From: Gammaproteobacteria bacterium
Lineage (GTDB): Bacteria > Pseudomonadota > Gammaproteobacteria > Eutrophobiales > Eutrophobiaceae
Direction of reading: 5' to 3'
Assembly: GCA_012103475.1 (NCBI GenBank)
Contig: WLWS01000003.1
Span: forward strand, 335,565 to 399,564
DNA length: 64,000 nt
The stretch's first letter is position 1, and each line of letters opens with the position of its first letter. Positions 42,099 through 51,723 of this stretch are shown here, one piece after another. The notes under the pieces were generated by a model. It was not told where the DNA came from, searched no databases, and was given only the letters and a program-made list of their open reading frames with translations. Made by a program: the position numbers and the translations under genes.

Positions 42099-44186
42099 AT
42101 GTGTTACCTGAAGTTTGAATTTAAAAAGCTGACTATATTGCAAGCGCTGCTATATCTGAGCTTACTTTGTCAGAGTTCCTATGCCGTCACCGAATTAGAG
42201 GAAATAATTGTTACTTCCTCCAGAACCGAACAGTCTTTGTTAGACATTCCTGCCGCCGTCGCTATTGTCGGACAGGAAGATATCCAGCTTGGTCGCCAGC
42301 AACTCGGACTGGATGAGTCACTGAACCGTGTACCCGGCCTGTTTTCACAGAACCGTTACAATTTTACCCAGGATCTGCGAATTTCAATTCGCGGCTTTGG
42401 CGCCCGAGCCAATTTCGGAATTCGTGGCATCAAAATGTATGTCGATGATATACCTTCAACCCTGGCTGATGGACAAAGCGGCGTGGATGATGTCGATCTG
42501 GGTTCCGCTTCCCGTATAGAAGTGATCCGTGGACCCTCATCCGCTCTTTATGGTTCTTCTTCAGGTGGCGTGATCAGTATGTACACGGAAGATGGTCCTG
42601 AAACACCGTTTGTGGAAGCCGGGATCAGTTTCGGCGAATATGATCAGCAGAAATATCAGTTCAAAACCGGCGGGCAACATGGCCGTGTCAACTACCTGTT
42701 CAATGCCTCTCATCTGACCATGGATGGATATCGTGAAAACTCTGAATTGGAGCACTCATTAATCAACAGTAAAATTCGTTTTGATATTGATGACACTTCC
42801 AGTCTGACTGTGATTGTTAATGCAGCAGATTCTCCAACTGCGAATGATCCTGGTGGTGTCACCGCTGCTAATATTGCTGCAGATCGACGTCAGGCTCAGC
42901 CGCGTAATCTTGCCTCAAATTCAGGAGAACAATTTGATCAGCAAAAACTGGGTTTTGTTTATAAAAAGACCTTTGGTGAGAAGCACGATCTTACTCTGAG
43001 AAATTATTATCTGTGGAAGGATTTTCAGACTTTTCTGCCGATTGGTACGCATATACGCTTTGTTGCCGATGATGGTGTGGTTGAATTTGATCGTTTCTTC
43101 TTTGGCGGTGGTGCCAAATATTCCTATACCGATACACTTTTTGGCCGGTCAAATCGATTTACTGTTGGTTTTGATGTTGATAAACAGGAAGATGACAGAC
43201 AACGTTTCCTCAACAATGCTGGTGTGAAGGGTGCTCTCAGCTTTGATCAACTTGAAGAAGCGGAAGCGTTCGGTATTTACTTTCGTAACGAGTTCTCTAT
43301 TCTGGATAACCTGCAATTTACCCTTGGTGGGCGCTATGACTCTCTGGATATGACGGTTGATGATCGCTTTCTTACTAACGCTGATCAGTCGAGTGAGTTA
43401 AGCTTCAACGAATTTAACCCGACAGTCGGGTTGAGCTGGGAGCCAGTTGAGGATGTTCATCTTTATACTAACTACGCCAGTTCGTTTGAAACGCCGACCT
43501 TTACCGAGCTCGCCAATCCTGCCAGAGATGGAAATTTTAATGTGGATCTTGGTGGTTTTAGTAACGTAAGTGCGCAAACCGCGGACAGCTTCGAAATCGG
43601 TATGAAACTCACAACATTCGATAATGTGTATATTGATGTTGCCGCCTATACCATGCAGGTAGATGATGAAATCAGTAACGTGAGCACAATTGGTTCACGT
43701 GGTGTTTTTACCAATGCCGATACGGATCGTAAAGGCTTCGAAGTGAGTCTGGTTGCTGATATTTTTGAGGGTCTGCAGTTGACTGCAGCTTATACCTATT
43801 CTGACTTTGAATTTGATCGGGTTGCCAGTAACCCGGCGCTTGAAGGCAACAGTTTACCGGGTTTGCCAGAACATCAGTTTTATACTGAGCTGGCCTATCG
43901 TCACAACTCCGGTTTCTACGCGATCTGGGATTTGCTCTATATTGATGATTTCTTTGCCAACAATGCGAATACGACTGTCAATAGTTCTTCAGTTGTGGCA
44001 AACATCAGAGCGGGCTATCAGGCAAATATTGGTAACTGGCGTATTTCACCTTATCTTGGTATCAACAATATGTTCGACGAAAAATATAATTCGAATGTCA
44101 GAATTAATGGTTTCGGTGGACGATTGTTCGAGCCCGCACCGGGTTTGAATTTGTACGGCGGGATCACTCTCAGATACAGCATGTAG
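42099..44186 (+). CDS. TonB-dependent outer-membrane receptor
   Basis: A 695-aa receptor that uses TonB energy to import a siderophore, vitamin or other ligand. Marks: signal peptide (LLYLSLLCQSSYA), TonB box EEIIVTSSR, plug domain (DESLNRVPGLFSQNRYNF, VIRGPSSALYGSSSGGVISM), then a 22-strand barrel ending GGITLRYSM. The start at 42099 has GGAG 9 bp upstream; the frame is open earlier but has no signal. PGLFSQNRYNF...RISIRGFGARANFGIRG resembles FecA/iron-complex-type receptors. Nearby genes do not reveal the ligand. Confidence 0.95.
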   Translation: MCYLKFEFKKLTILQALLYLSLLCQSSYAVTELEEIIVTSSRTEQSLLDIPAAVAIVGQEDIQLGRQQLGLDESLNRVPGLFSQNRYNFTQDLRISIRGFGARANFGIRGIKMYVDDIPSTLADGQSGVDDVDLGSASRIEVIRGPSSALYGSSSGGVISMYTEDGPETPFVEAGISFGEYDQQKYQFKTGGQHGRVNYLFNASHLTMDGYRENSELEHSLINSKIRFDIDDTSSLTVIVNAADSPTANDPGGVTAANIAADRRQAQPRNLASNSGEQFDQQKLGFVYKKTFGEKHDLTLRNYYLWKDFQTFLPIGTHIRFVADDGVVEFDRFFFGGGAKYSYTDTLFGRSNRFTVGFDVDKQEDDRQRFLNNAGVKGALSFDQLEEAEAFGIYFRNEFSILDNLQFTLGGRYDSLDMTVDDRFLTNADQSSELSFNEFNPTVGLSWEPVEDVHLYTNYASSFETPTFTELANPARDGNFNVDLGGFSNVSAQTADSFEIGMKLTTFDNVYIDVAAYTMQVDDEISNVSTIGSRGVFTNADTDRKGFEVSLVADIFEGLQLTAAYTYSDFEFDRVASNPALEGNSLPGLPEHQFYTELAYRHNSGFYAIWDLLYIDDFFANNANTTVNSSSVVANIRAGYQANIGNWRISPYLGINNMFDEKYNSNVRINGFGGRLFEPAPGLNLYGGITLRYSM

Positions 44187-44205
44187 GTCAGAGTCGACCT
44201 AAAAC

Positions 44206-44249
44206 CACCGGGTTTAAGGAAATAAAAAAGTATTGCCATAAACCCGGTG
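44206..44249. terminator. Hairpin between convergent receptor and UrcA genes
   Basis: Perfect 11-bp inverted repeat CACCGGGTTTA/TAAACCCGGTG with a 22-nt AT-rich loop. No U-run follows on either side, so a Rho-independent terminator is possible but not classical. Confidence 0.4.
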
Positions 44250-44261
44250 TCTTCCGAAGCA

Positions 44262-44618
44262 TCAGGAATTATCGCTATGCATTTCCGTCAGGCGTGCATT
44301 GTTAATACTATTGACTGCACCGTTCAATGCTCTGGCATAGCAGCGTTTGTAAGCTCTACGGAATTTGTTTGATTCCACTCTTGAACCGATCACATGGATA
44401 TCTTTGTCACCACAGACTTTATTTGCTGAGCTTTTGAGTCTTTCATAAAGCGTTGCAATACCTTTTTCCTGACTGAGATCGAGATCAGAGATTTTCAAAG
44501 TTGTCGACTCGCTTACCTTATTGTTGTCATTGACAGTAGCGTTTGATATGGCTGGCATTGTCATGGCAGCACCCAGTACTGCGATACAGAAAGTGTTTTT
44601 AACAGTTAGTGTTTTCAT
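44262..44618 (-). CDS. UrcA-family exported protein
   Basis: A 118-aa periplasmic protein with a signal peptide (FCIAVLGAAMTMPAISNAT). The mature part has the UrcA layout: LKISDLDLSQEKGIATLYERLKSSA (broken here for clarity as DLDLS...GIATLYERL), VCGDKD and a C-terminal C-x-ARAL, with two cysteines that may pair. The family was named for a uranium-responsive Caulobacter gene and is otherwise uncharacterised. ATTACTCC upstream suggests GGAGTAAT as ribosome-binding site. Expression control is not visible. Confidence 0.85.
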   Translation of the reverse strand: MKTLTVKNTFCIAVLGAAMTMPAISNATVNDNNKVSESTTLKISDLDLSQEKGIATLYERLKSSANKVCGDKDIHVIGSRVESNKFRRAYKRCYARALNGAVNSINNARLTEMHSDNS

Positions 44619-45043
44619 CTAATTACTCCTTGGCGAAAGTTTCGCGTAGTGAATGTATGTGCTGCGCAGTCTAGACCGAAACTGGAAAGAAAAAATGAAG
44701 GACAGGATAAAACGAAGGTTAAACGCGACCAGTTGTAAATAGTCGCGGAGTCTTTCACTTTATGTGTATTTCATCGCAAAATGACTTCGTTTCATCGCAG
44801 TAATCTCAGGGGCGCTACAGAAAAAAATTCGAATTCAAATTTTTCAGGCCTGTATGTAAACCTTTTACTCAATTCAACCACTAATATAGGAAAACGCAGA
44901 TAATGAATGGATGGAAGATAACGATAGCGCTTTAGTGAGGCGTTTTCAGGCTGGTGAACTGGATGCTGCAGTTGAGGTATTGAATGGTGCTCTGATCGAA
45001 ACACTGAAAAGGACCAAATAATTTGCTTCTTGCAAATAATACT
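44619..45043. other. 425-bp region without a secure gene
   Basis: Between urcA and the DUF5916-type gene, both on the minus strand. The half nearest urcA should hold its promoter. A 36-codon plus-strand frame at 44911-45021 reads ALVRRFQAGELDAA, faintly like the start of an ECF sigma factor, and ends in LIETLKRTK; it has no good ribosome-binding site and could be a remnant. No repeats or terminator of note. Confidence 0.35.
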
Positions 45044-47235
45044 TTAGAAACGATGCGTCCAGACCAGTCTGCCCAGAAAGTCCATCTCGGTAGTTTTGTA
45101 GGAACCACCGTCACCCTGCCAGTCATGGTTAAGAGTAAAGGTAAGCTCATTGCCTGGTTTGAAAATCCAGCGCAGCTGACTTTGTAGGGTCATTACATGA
45201 GTTTCGGATTCCTGTTGAAGAGTATTTGACCATGACAGGGTAGGGGTGAAATTGACGTTTAGTCGTAAACGATTTATCTCGAACTCAAAGTCCCCAGTGG
45301 GTAAATTGATATCAAATACCTGGTGAACGAGAATAATAAAAAAGTGTTTATTCGGACGCCATTTAATAACTCCAGTGACATCGACTATATTGCCATTATA
45401 AAACTCTCCTAACTTGATCTTCACTTCGAAGGCGAGAGGACGATAATCGGCCGTCGTAAGTCGGGTCCATATGCTGTAAAAGTCATAGCTACCCGGTGGG
45501 ATAATTACACCTGGTTGTATTTCGAAAGGCACGCGTAGTCGCTCGTGTTCATAGTTACCCCAAAAGTTATAGACATCACCGCTATGAGTTTCAAGCTCAA
45601 CAAAGCGCCACCAGAAACGGGCACTTTCCACCTCATTATCCGTGTTCGTCGTCAAGGAAGATTCTAAACCCCAGTCCAGTGTTCTTAAAAAACGATTGCC
45701 ATCTGGTCTGACTCGATAACGCAGGTCTGCATCATATTGACGAATGCCAGAGCGGTTGACAAAGCCAAGCGCCGGATTAAAGTTTTCCTGAATTTCCTTA
45801 TAACGCAGGCGCCCGTTCCAGCGGTCATTGGGAAAATCCAGAGTCAGGCCATAGGCCATATCATTGCTATCAATACCCTGATTGAAGGATTTCATCGCGT
45901 AAGCGTCGGCGACGAAAACCTGAGAGCCGAATACATTACTGTTGCGGTAACGATAATCGATTCCAGTGAGCCCATTGTCCTCGCCACTGATCGGGTTACC
46001 ATAGGTCATCATTGCACCTACACGCGATTCATTCTGAACATCCATTGTAAATCTGGCGACGGAGAGGTTTTTCGAAGTGATACCTTCGCCGCCACCCAAT
46101 TGCGTATTCAGAAGCCCCATAGTATAGCGACCAACCCGTCCACTTAGCTTTGCTCCGATATCAATATCGAGAGGTTCCGGGTTTTCCACATCAAAAGGGA
46201 CACCAATTCGGCGTGAGAAAAAAGGAATGCCGTTATCTTCCGCAAGCCCGCCAAACTGAAAAATATCCGCATCACGAACAAAGAAATCACGTTGTTCTGG
46301 AAAGAATAAATTAAATCGGGTCAGATTTGTTTTTATGTCGTCAATAACGGTATTGGAAAAATCCGGGTTGAGGATTAACGAAGCATTCAGCGCCGGGCTG
46401 ACCTTGTAAATTATTTCGGCACCCGGCTTGACCGTAAAGTCGCGGTCATCAGTGTCAAAACGACGACGATAGCGACTTGCCATCTGAGGCCTGATATCCA
46501 GACCTTTGCCCTGATCGATATTTTCTATCCCTTCCAGATCGCCATAGGCAGCAACATAAGTAATGTTTTTGTTCTGGTCATAATTAGCCCAGTAGGAGAA
46601 TTCGTTTTTCCGGCGAATATACCGTTCAAGTTCAAGCCCCCAGGCTTGTGCATTACTATCCAGCGACAGAGTTTTAAAGGGTATCGCGATCTCAGCAAAC
46701 CAGCCTTCATCATTGCGAGTGCTGGCGCCATACCAGATACCATCCCATTCCTGTCGGAACAGGGAATTGTCTTCTATACGGGCATCCGATTTGGTGCCAT
46801 TGGCATTAATATAAAACATAAAAGCATTACGGCGGTCCTGCATTGAATCGATCGAGACAGTGAAAATATCGTCATTGATCATCTCTTCATCTTCGCGCAA
46901 TTCTCGTGCGACGATATCTTCAGGGTTGCGGTCATAGAGGTGCACACCTACATACAGCATATCGTCATCATAGCTAAGGAAGGCTTGTGTTTTTTCAGTC
47001 GCCGCTGCACCTTCGGTCGGAACTCTTTGAATGAATCGCTCTACCAGTACAGCATCTTTCCAGACAGTATCATCAAGAACGCCATCTATTTTGGCGGGGT
47101 TTCAGTCCGTGTGATTTGCAGACGCGGCTCATTGGCGTTGACTACTGAGGAGGCTAGTAAGGAAAGTGAAAGACCAAGCGAGACAAACCAGAATTGGCAA
47201 AGGGGAAGAGGTGAATAAGGACGATAAATCAGCAA
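45044..47235 (-). CDS. DUF5916-type exported outer-membrane protein, frameshifted near the 5' end
   Basis: Large barrel protein with an N-terminal carbohydrate-binding-family-9-like domain. The long frame (45044-46960, 638 aa) starts at an internal Met. Upstream codons in the same frame read K-I-D-G-V-L-D-D-T-V-W-K-D-A, the expected start of the CBM9 domain, up to an AAAA run at 47089-47092. In another frame before the run lie a TTG start at 47235, a signal peptide (FVSLGLSLSLLASSVVNA) and QITRTETPPK. Adding one A to the run joins both into a 730-aa protein ending LGRLVWTHRF. As sequenced, the signal peptide is separated from the domain. Families of this type sit with TonB-dependent receptors; substrate unknown. 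Confidence 0.8.
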
Positions 47236-47370
47236 TTAGGAAGGCCCTTCAGTGACTTCTTACTGTTAGCGTGACTGACTACCTCTGATTATTCAAGTAT
47301 TCCCTCGGTATGAGGGATAGTGGAATAAGGCCTTCTGCCCTAGACCAAGGGAAATAAAATTACGAGTTAG

Positions 47371-48117
47371 TTAAAACTCAGCAAGTAGTTTTCCGAAGCC
47401 ATTTACTTTATCGTTAATGCCATTCTGTCGGAGCGCAAACCAGTATGTTGCCGTGTTAATGGCGATAACCGGCTTCTCCAGCCAGAATTCGGCGATACCG
47501 GCGAGTTCGGCCATGGCCAGATTGGTGCCGGCCTGAACAATGGCGTCAATATCTTCACCGTCAAGTTCGATCAGCGCCTGTTTCAGTTCCTGTTTTGAAA
47601 CATGAGCAATCAATTGCGGGCTGGCACATTTCAGGCCTTTAATTCTGACCACATCAATACCGCAGTCTTCAAAAAACTTTTTCACGTTTTCATCACCAAC
47701 CGGCATGTAGGGGCTTACCACTGCGATTCGTTTTATATTTCCGTAAGTTTCGAGAGCGGCAAGACAGGCCTCAGAACCCATCGTAACTCCGACACCAGCA
47801 CGTTTTTCCAGTTTATCCTTTAACTTTTCGCTGCCGCCCTTGCCATCCCAGAATGTCTCCGCTGACATGCCCATGATGAGATGGTCCGGACCGCAGCTCA
47901 TTACTGCATCAATCGCATCTTCTGTTGATGCCCTGATATTGTTCAGCATCTGCATAAAACTATTGTCATCTGTGACTCGGGTGTCAGCGATAATTGCGCG
48001 TGAAAAATGGTTCGTCACACCGTAGGGTGCCATTGCATCATATTCCGGTTGCACAGAAGTATTCGTCGAAGGTGCTATGACCCCGAATTTACTACGAAAG
48101 CCTAAGGAATCAGTCAA
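47371..48117 (-). CDS. Maleate isomerase/arylmalonate decarboxylase-like protein
   Basis: A 248-aa Asp/Glu-racemase-fold protein. FGVIAPSTNTSVQPEYDAM at residues 11-29 is the phosphate/carboxylate-binding start of maleate cis-trans isomerases. Those enzymes use two cysteines at the strand ends; here the matching sites read IMGMSAETFW (residues 81-90) and IVQAGTNLAM, with neither Cys present, so chemistry must differ. It is 16 bp downstream of the RutA-like gene and probably in the same operon, hinting that both act on one ring-opening route. Confidence 0.75.
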   Translation of the reverse strand: MTDSLGFRSKFGVIAPSTNTSVQPEYDAMAPYGVTNHFSRAIIADTRVTDDNSFMQMLNNIRASTEDAIDAVMSCGPDHLIMGMSAETFWDGKGGSEKLKDKLEKRAGVGVTMGSEACLAALETYGNIKRIAVVSPYMPVGDENVKKFFEDCGIDVVRIKGLKCASPQLIAHVSKQELKQALIELDGEDIDAIVQAGTNLAMAELAGIAEFWLEKPVIAINTATYWFALRQNGINDKVNGFGKLLAEF

Positions 48118-48133
48118 AATATTTTATCCTGTT

Positions 48134-49201
48134 TCAGCTGCGACGTGATTCAAGTTTTGGCAGAATTTTTTTGCCGAAGGTATCAATATCATGCTCGAAA
48201 TCCGGAAAAGCGAACATGCAAGCATCGACTTTGGCTTCATCATAAATTCTATCCAGATAGTTTGCCACAGTGTCGTAACCACCAACCAGAGTAGGCAGAC
48301 CCATAAACATTTTTTTCCTTTTAAGGCTTTCAGACATGCCATCTGATTTGTCCAGCTCAGCACTGCCACCAAGATTGCCGATGGCTACTTCATCAGCTCC
48401 GTCAACGATGTGTTCAAAACGAGCACTGGCATTTTCGTCAGTATCCGCTGCGATGACGTTGAACAGAGCGATAGTACCGACGTCGCGACCGAGACTCTTT
48501 GCAGTCGATTGCAATTCATCTGTGATGGAACTGAAAGTAGCAATATCAGCATCAACATCGTTGGTATTACCACCGGCAATGACAAAATTGCGATCGCCAC
48601 ATTCGGCGGTAAATCGAATACCGCGGTGAGACTGGCCCGCACAGACCAGGGGTATGCGTGTGCCCGGCATTGGTTTAATCTGGGCATCATCAAGCTGGAA
48701 ATATTTGCCCTTGAAATCAGAACTGCCCGTCTCCCATAAGTCTTTAAGAATGGAAACGTATTCTGTGGCGTAGTCATAACGGGAATCGAAATGCTCATCA
48801 CCGGGCCACAAGCCCATTTGTTTGAATTCGTCTTTGTACCAGCCGGAAACAATGTTAAGACCGAACCGGCCCGGACAAACAGCTTCAATAGTTGCTGCCA
48901 TCCGGGCTGCCACTGCCGGATGCAAAGCGAGATTTGTCACCGATGGAATCAGTTTGATTGTTGAGGTCACTGGCGCAAGGGAGGCTGTCAGCGTAAAGGA
49001 GTCCAGCGCGTGATCCCAGTATTCAACCTCGCCGCCGAAGCCTCGGAACTTTACCATTGACAGGGCAAAGTCGAAGCCAAGGGCTTCGCATTTCAAGGTG
49101 ACGTCTCGATTCAGCTCCCAGGTTGGCCAGGTGGGCGGGACATTTTTCGAAATTATAAAGCCGCCTTTGGCTATAGGCAGAAAAACACCGATTTCCATCA
49201 T
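48134..49201 (-). CDS. RutA-like flavin-dependent monooxygenase
   Basis: A 355-aa luciferase-like (LLM) monooxygenase. It shares with E. coli RutA, which opens the uracil ring, many segments: IGVFLPIAKGGFIIS, FDFALSMVKFRGFGG, SFTLTASLAPVTS, GRFGLNIVSGW and EQ-like GLWPGDEHF. The window has no other rut genes, and the downstream maleate-isomerase-like gene is not part of Rut, so a different cyclic amide or heterocycle is likely. Its promoter, 17-bp spaced, carries a perfect palindrome facing the divergent XRE regulator (49278-49309). Confidence 0.88.
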   Translation of the reverse strand: MMEIGVFLPIAKGGFIISKNVPPTWPTWELNRDVTLKCEALGFDFALSMVKFRGFGGEVEYWDHALDSFTLTASLAPVTSTIKLIPSVTNLALHPAVAARMAATIEAVCPGRFGLNIVSGWYKDEFKQMGLWPGDEHFDSRYDYATEYVSILKDLWETGSSDFKGKYFQLDDAQIKPMPGTRIPLVCAGQSHRGIRFTAECGDRNFVIAGGNTNDVDADIATFSSITDELQSTAKSLGRDVGTIALFNVIAADTDENASARFEHIVDGADEVAIGNLGGSAELDKSDGMSESLKRKKMFMGLPTLVGGYDTVANYLDRIYDEAKVDACMFAFPDFEHDIDTFGKKILPKLESRRS

Positions 49202-49277
49202 AGTTATAACTCTCCGTATCGACCTGAGAATGTCGGATCGATATCCCTACTGAAAGTGGATTGTATAGTTTGTATAA

Positions 49278-49302
49278 TTATGTATAGTTCATCTATACAT
49301 AA
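49278..49302. promoter_or_regulatory. Palindromic operator between the XRE regulator and rutA-like operon
   Basis: Perfect 10-bp inverted repeat TTATGTATAG/CTATACATAA with a 5-bp spacer. It fills the space between the -35 and -10 boxes of the rutA-like promoter and covers part of the -10, which points to repression. Extra GTATA half sites occur just outside (49262-49276). Confidence 0.85.
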
Positions 49303-49309
49303 CTGTCAA
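49281..49309 (-). promoter_or_regulatory. Sigma70 promoter of the rutA-like operon
   Basis: On the minus strand TTGACA (49309-49304) and TATACA (49286-49281) are 17 bp apart, nearly perfect consensus. The palindromic operator overlaps both the spacer and the -10 box. Confidence 0.8.
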
Positions 49310-49334
49310 TTTTATTTTTCCCCTGAGGATATTG

Positions 49335-49922
49335 ATGAGCAAATCAGACGCAAGTGCGGTTAAGGAGTTTCGCGAACAACTCGGTATTACTCAGGCGGCG
49401 CTGGGAGAAATGCTGGGTATGAAAGCCGCGGTAATTTCTCATTGGGAAACCGGCCGTAGACAACTGCCCGAGCATATTGCTATTCGCTTGTCACGTCTTC
49501 GTAACGAGCTGGAAGAAACAGCGGCGGGCAGCCCGGGGCAAACCCATGTTATCGGCGAAGCTCGTATGTCCGATGGCGAACTAACCCTGTTTCCCTGGGA
49601 TGCGAGCACCATAACCGTGCCAACACCCATACCCGATTCCGATTTAAATCTCAGAGCTGTCATTCTGCGGGACGAAGGACGGAATATAGAAATTAATGGC
49701 TGGCTGGCGTTTTTTCCTCTGAGTAGCACTATCCAGTGCAATATCCTGTCGATAATCAAGTTGAATGGTGATGAAGGTTTTTGCGGATTCATACGAAAAG
49801 GAAAAAAAGGACAGCTTTATGTTGAGAGCTTTTTCGGCGAGCGCGTCATTGAGAACATCGAAGTGGAAGCTTGTTATCCGATTACCTGGATGAAGGCGCC
49901 TGCACAGGGAGACGAAATCTAG
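49335..49922 (+). CDS. XRE-family helix-turn-helix regulator
   Basis: A 195-aa DNA-binding protein. The N-terminal 65 residues contain the HTH (ITQAALGEMLGMKAAVISHWETGRR), broken here as QAALGEMLG and ISHWETGRR. The C-terminal 120 residues are a beta-rich domain of unknown ligand. ATG at 49335 lies behind GAGGAT; the in-frame TTG one codon earlier is less likely. It is divergent from the RutA-like operon across a palindromic operator and is probably its repressor and perhaps its own. Confidence 0.85.
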   Translation: MSKSDASAVKEFREQLGITQAALGEMLGMKAAVISHWETGRRQLPEHIAIRLSRLRNELEETAAGSPGQTHVIGEARMSDGELTLFPWDASTITVPTPIPDSDLNLRAVILRDEGRNIEINGWLAFFPLSSTIQCNILSIIKLNGDEGFCGFIRKGKKGQLYVESFFGERVIENIEVEACYPITWMKAPAQGDEI

Positions 49923-50103
49923 TGTAATCGAAATTTATACTTTGGACTCTACCACTAGAATTGATAGTTCGATATTGGCTGTAAACCCTGAGAACTTTGT
50001 GAGCCCGGTAAGTATTAATATTTACTGAAAATCGAAAATGACTTAAATTAGTCTGGACTTTCGAGGATGTTAAAACTAATCATATGAATTCAGACTGACG
50101 CCG

Positions 50104-51711
50104 ATGGATTTTGAACTGGTTGCGATAGCCCTCGGTGATGTGGTCTGGATTTCAGTTGCGTTTGCACTTGGGCTGGTTTCCAGATCGATCGGTTTGCCTC
50201 CGCTGGTTGGGTACCTAATTACCGGATTTTTGATTGGAAGTTACGGAATTGTCAGCGGTGATATGCTGCACAAACTCGCCGATCTTGGTATCACTTTATT
50301 ACTCTTTACAGTCGGTCTGAAACTGAATCTCGGTACGCTGGCGCGACCCCAGGTCTGGGCTGTCAGTTCTTTGCATATGTGTGCTACGGTCATCGGCTTT
50401 AGTTTGTTCCTTATTGCACTTATGCTTGCTGGACTACCAATAGTTGCGGATCTAAGCATCAAAAGTTCAATTCTGATTGCTTTTGCCTTGAGTTTTTCCA
50501 GCACAGTTTTTGCTGTGAAAGCCCTCGAAGAAAAAGGCGAAATGAAATCCTTACACGGCAGGCTTGCAATTGGCATATTGATTTTTCAGGATATCGCAGC
50601 CGTCATTTATCTGGCGGTATCAGTTGGCAAAGTCCCTTCGCTTTGGGCCGTTTTGTTACTTTTTCTACTATTTCCCCTGCGGCCCTTTCTTATTTATTTG
50701 TTAAAGCAGGCGGGTCACGGTGAATTGCTGGTTTTATATGGCTTAATTTTATCGCTCGGTGGTGCGGAGATATTCGAACTGGCCGGAATGAAGGGTGATC
50801 TGGGTGCTCTGGTACTTGGAGTTCTTATCGCTAATCACCCCAAGTCTGTGGAAATGGCGAGAACAATGCTTGGATTTAAAGATCTTTTTTTGCTTGGTTT
50901 TTTTCTATCCATTGGTCTTTCCGCTCAAGCGACTCAAAATATGGTCATTCTGGCCTTTGTCATCACGCTTTGCGTGTTTATTAAATCTCTGTTTCTATTT
51001 TATCTTTTATTAAAGTTCAAATTGAGGGCGCGAACTGCGGCGCTGACTACTTTCAATCTGACCAATTATAGTGAGTTTGGTTTGATCGTTGCTGCCATCA
51101 GTGTATCTAATGAATGGATAGGAAGTGACTGGTTGGCTATTATCGCAATCTCAATTTCTTTAACATTTATCGTAGCAGCCGTACTTGATGCCTTTGCTCA
51201 CAAGATTTATGCGCGCTATCGACAATACTGGAATACACTTCAGATGGAAGCGCGCCTTGAAGATGACAGAGTGGTCGACACGGGGAACGTCAGTATCGCA
51301 CTCATCGGGATGGGGCGAGTAGGCAGCGGAGCCTATGAAAAAATGCGGGAATTATACGGTGATACTGTGGTTGGAATTGATTTTGATTCGCTAACTGTTG
51401 ACAGACAGAATCAAGATGGAAGAAAAGTATTGCTAGGAGATCCTGGTGATGCCGATTTTTGGGACAGGGTCGTTAAAACACACAGCATCGATTTGATGAT
51501 GTTGGCATTGCCGAGTCTGGACGCAAATTTGTCTGTAATAGAGGAATTGGATTCTCTCGAATATTCAGGAAAAATAGCGGCAATTGCCCGCTATCCTGAC
51601 GAGGTAGAGAAATTACAAGAGGCCGGAGCAGAAGCGGTATTCAATATATATACTGAGGCAGGTGCAGGTTTCGCGGCGCATGTGACATCGAATATCCGGG
51701 CCGGCCTTTAA
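50104..51711 (+). CDS. CPA2-type cation:proton antiporter with RCK domain
   Basis: A 535-aa inner-membrane protein. About 12 TM helices cover residues 1-370 (PPLVGYLITGFLIG, LADLGITLLLFTVGLKL, ALSFSSTVFAVKALEEKG, which is the ion path, and GIGLSA-like SIGLSAQAT). A cytosolic TrkA-N/RCK domain follows with the nucleotide motif VSIALIGMGRVGSGA near residue 395. This is the KefB/KefC/YbaL group of K+/H+ or Na+/H+ antiporters. A GST gene lies 12 bp downstream, in line with glutathione-gated Kef systems. Confidence 0.92.
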   Translation: MDFELVAIALGDVVWISVAFALGLVSRSIGLPPLVGYLITGFLIGSYGIVSGDMLHKLADLGITLLLFTVGLKLNLGTLARPQVWAVSSLHMCATVIGFSLFLIALMLAGLPIVADLSIKSSILIAFALSFSSTVFAVKALEEKGEMKSLHGRLAIGILIFQDIAAVIYLAVSVGKVPSLWAVLLLFLLFPLRPFLIYLLKQAGHGELLVLYGLILSLGGAEIFELAGMKGDLGALVLGVLIANHPKSVEMARTMLGFKDLFLLGFFLSIGLSAQATQNMVILAFVITLCVFIKSLFLFYLLLKFKLRARTAALTTFNLTNYSEFGLIVAAISVSNEWIGSDWLAIIAISISLTFIVAAVLDAFAHKIYARYRQYWNTLQMEARLEDDRVVDTGNVSIALIGMGRVGSGAYEKMRELYGDTVVGIDFDSLTVDRQNQDGRKVLLGDPGDADFWDRVVKTHSIDLMMLALPSLDANLSVIEELDSLEYSGKIAAIARYPDEVEKLQEAGAEAVFNIYTEAGAGFAAHVTSNIRAGL

Positions 51712-51723
51712 GAGGGATACGCA

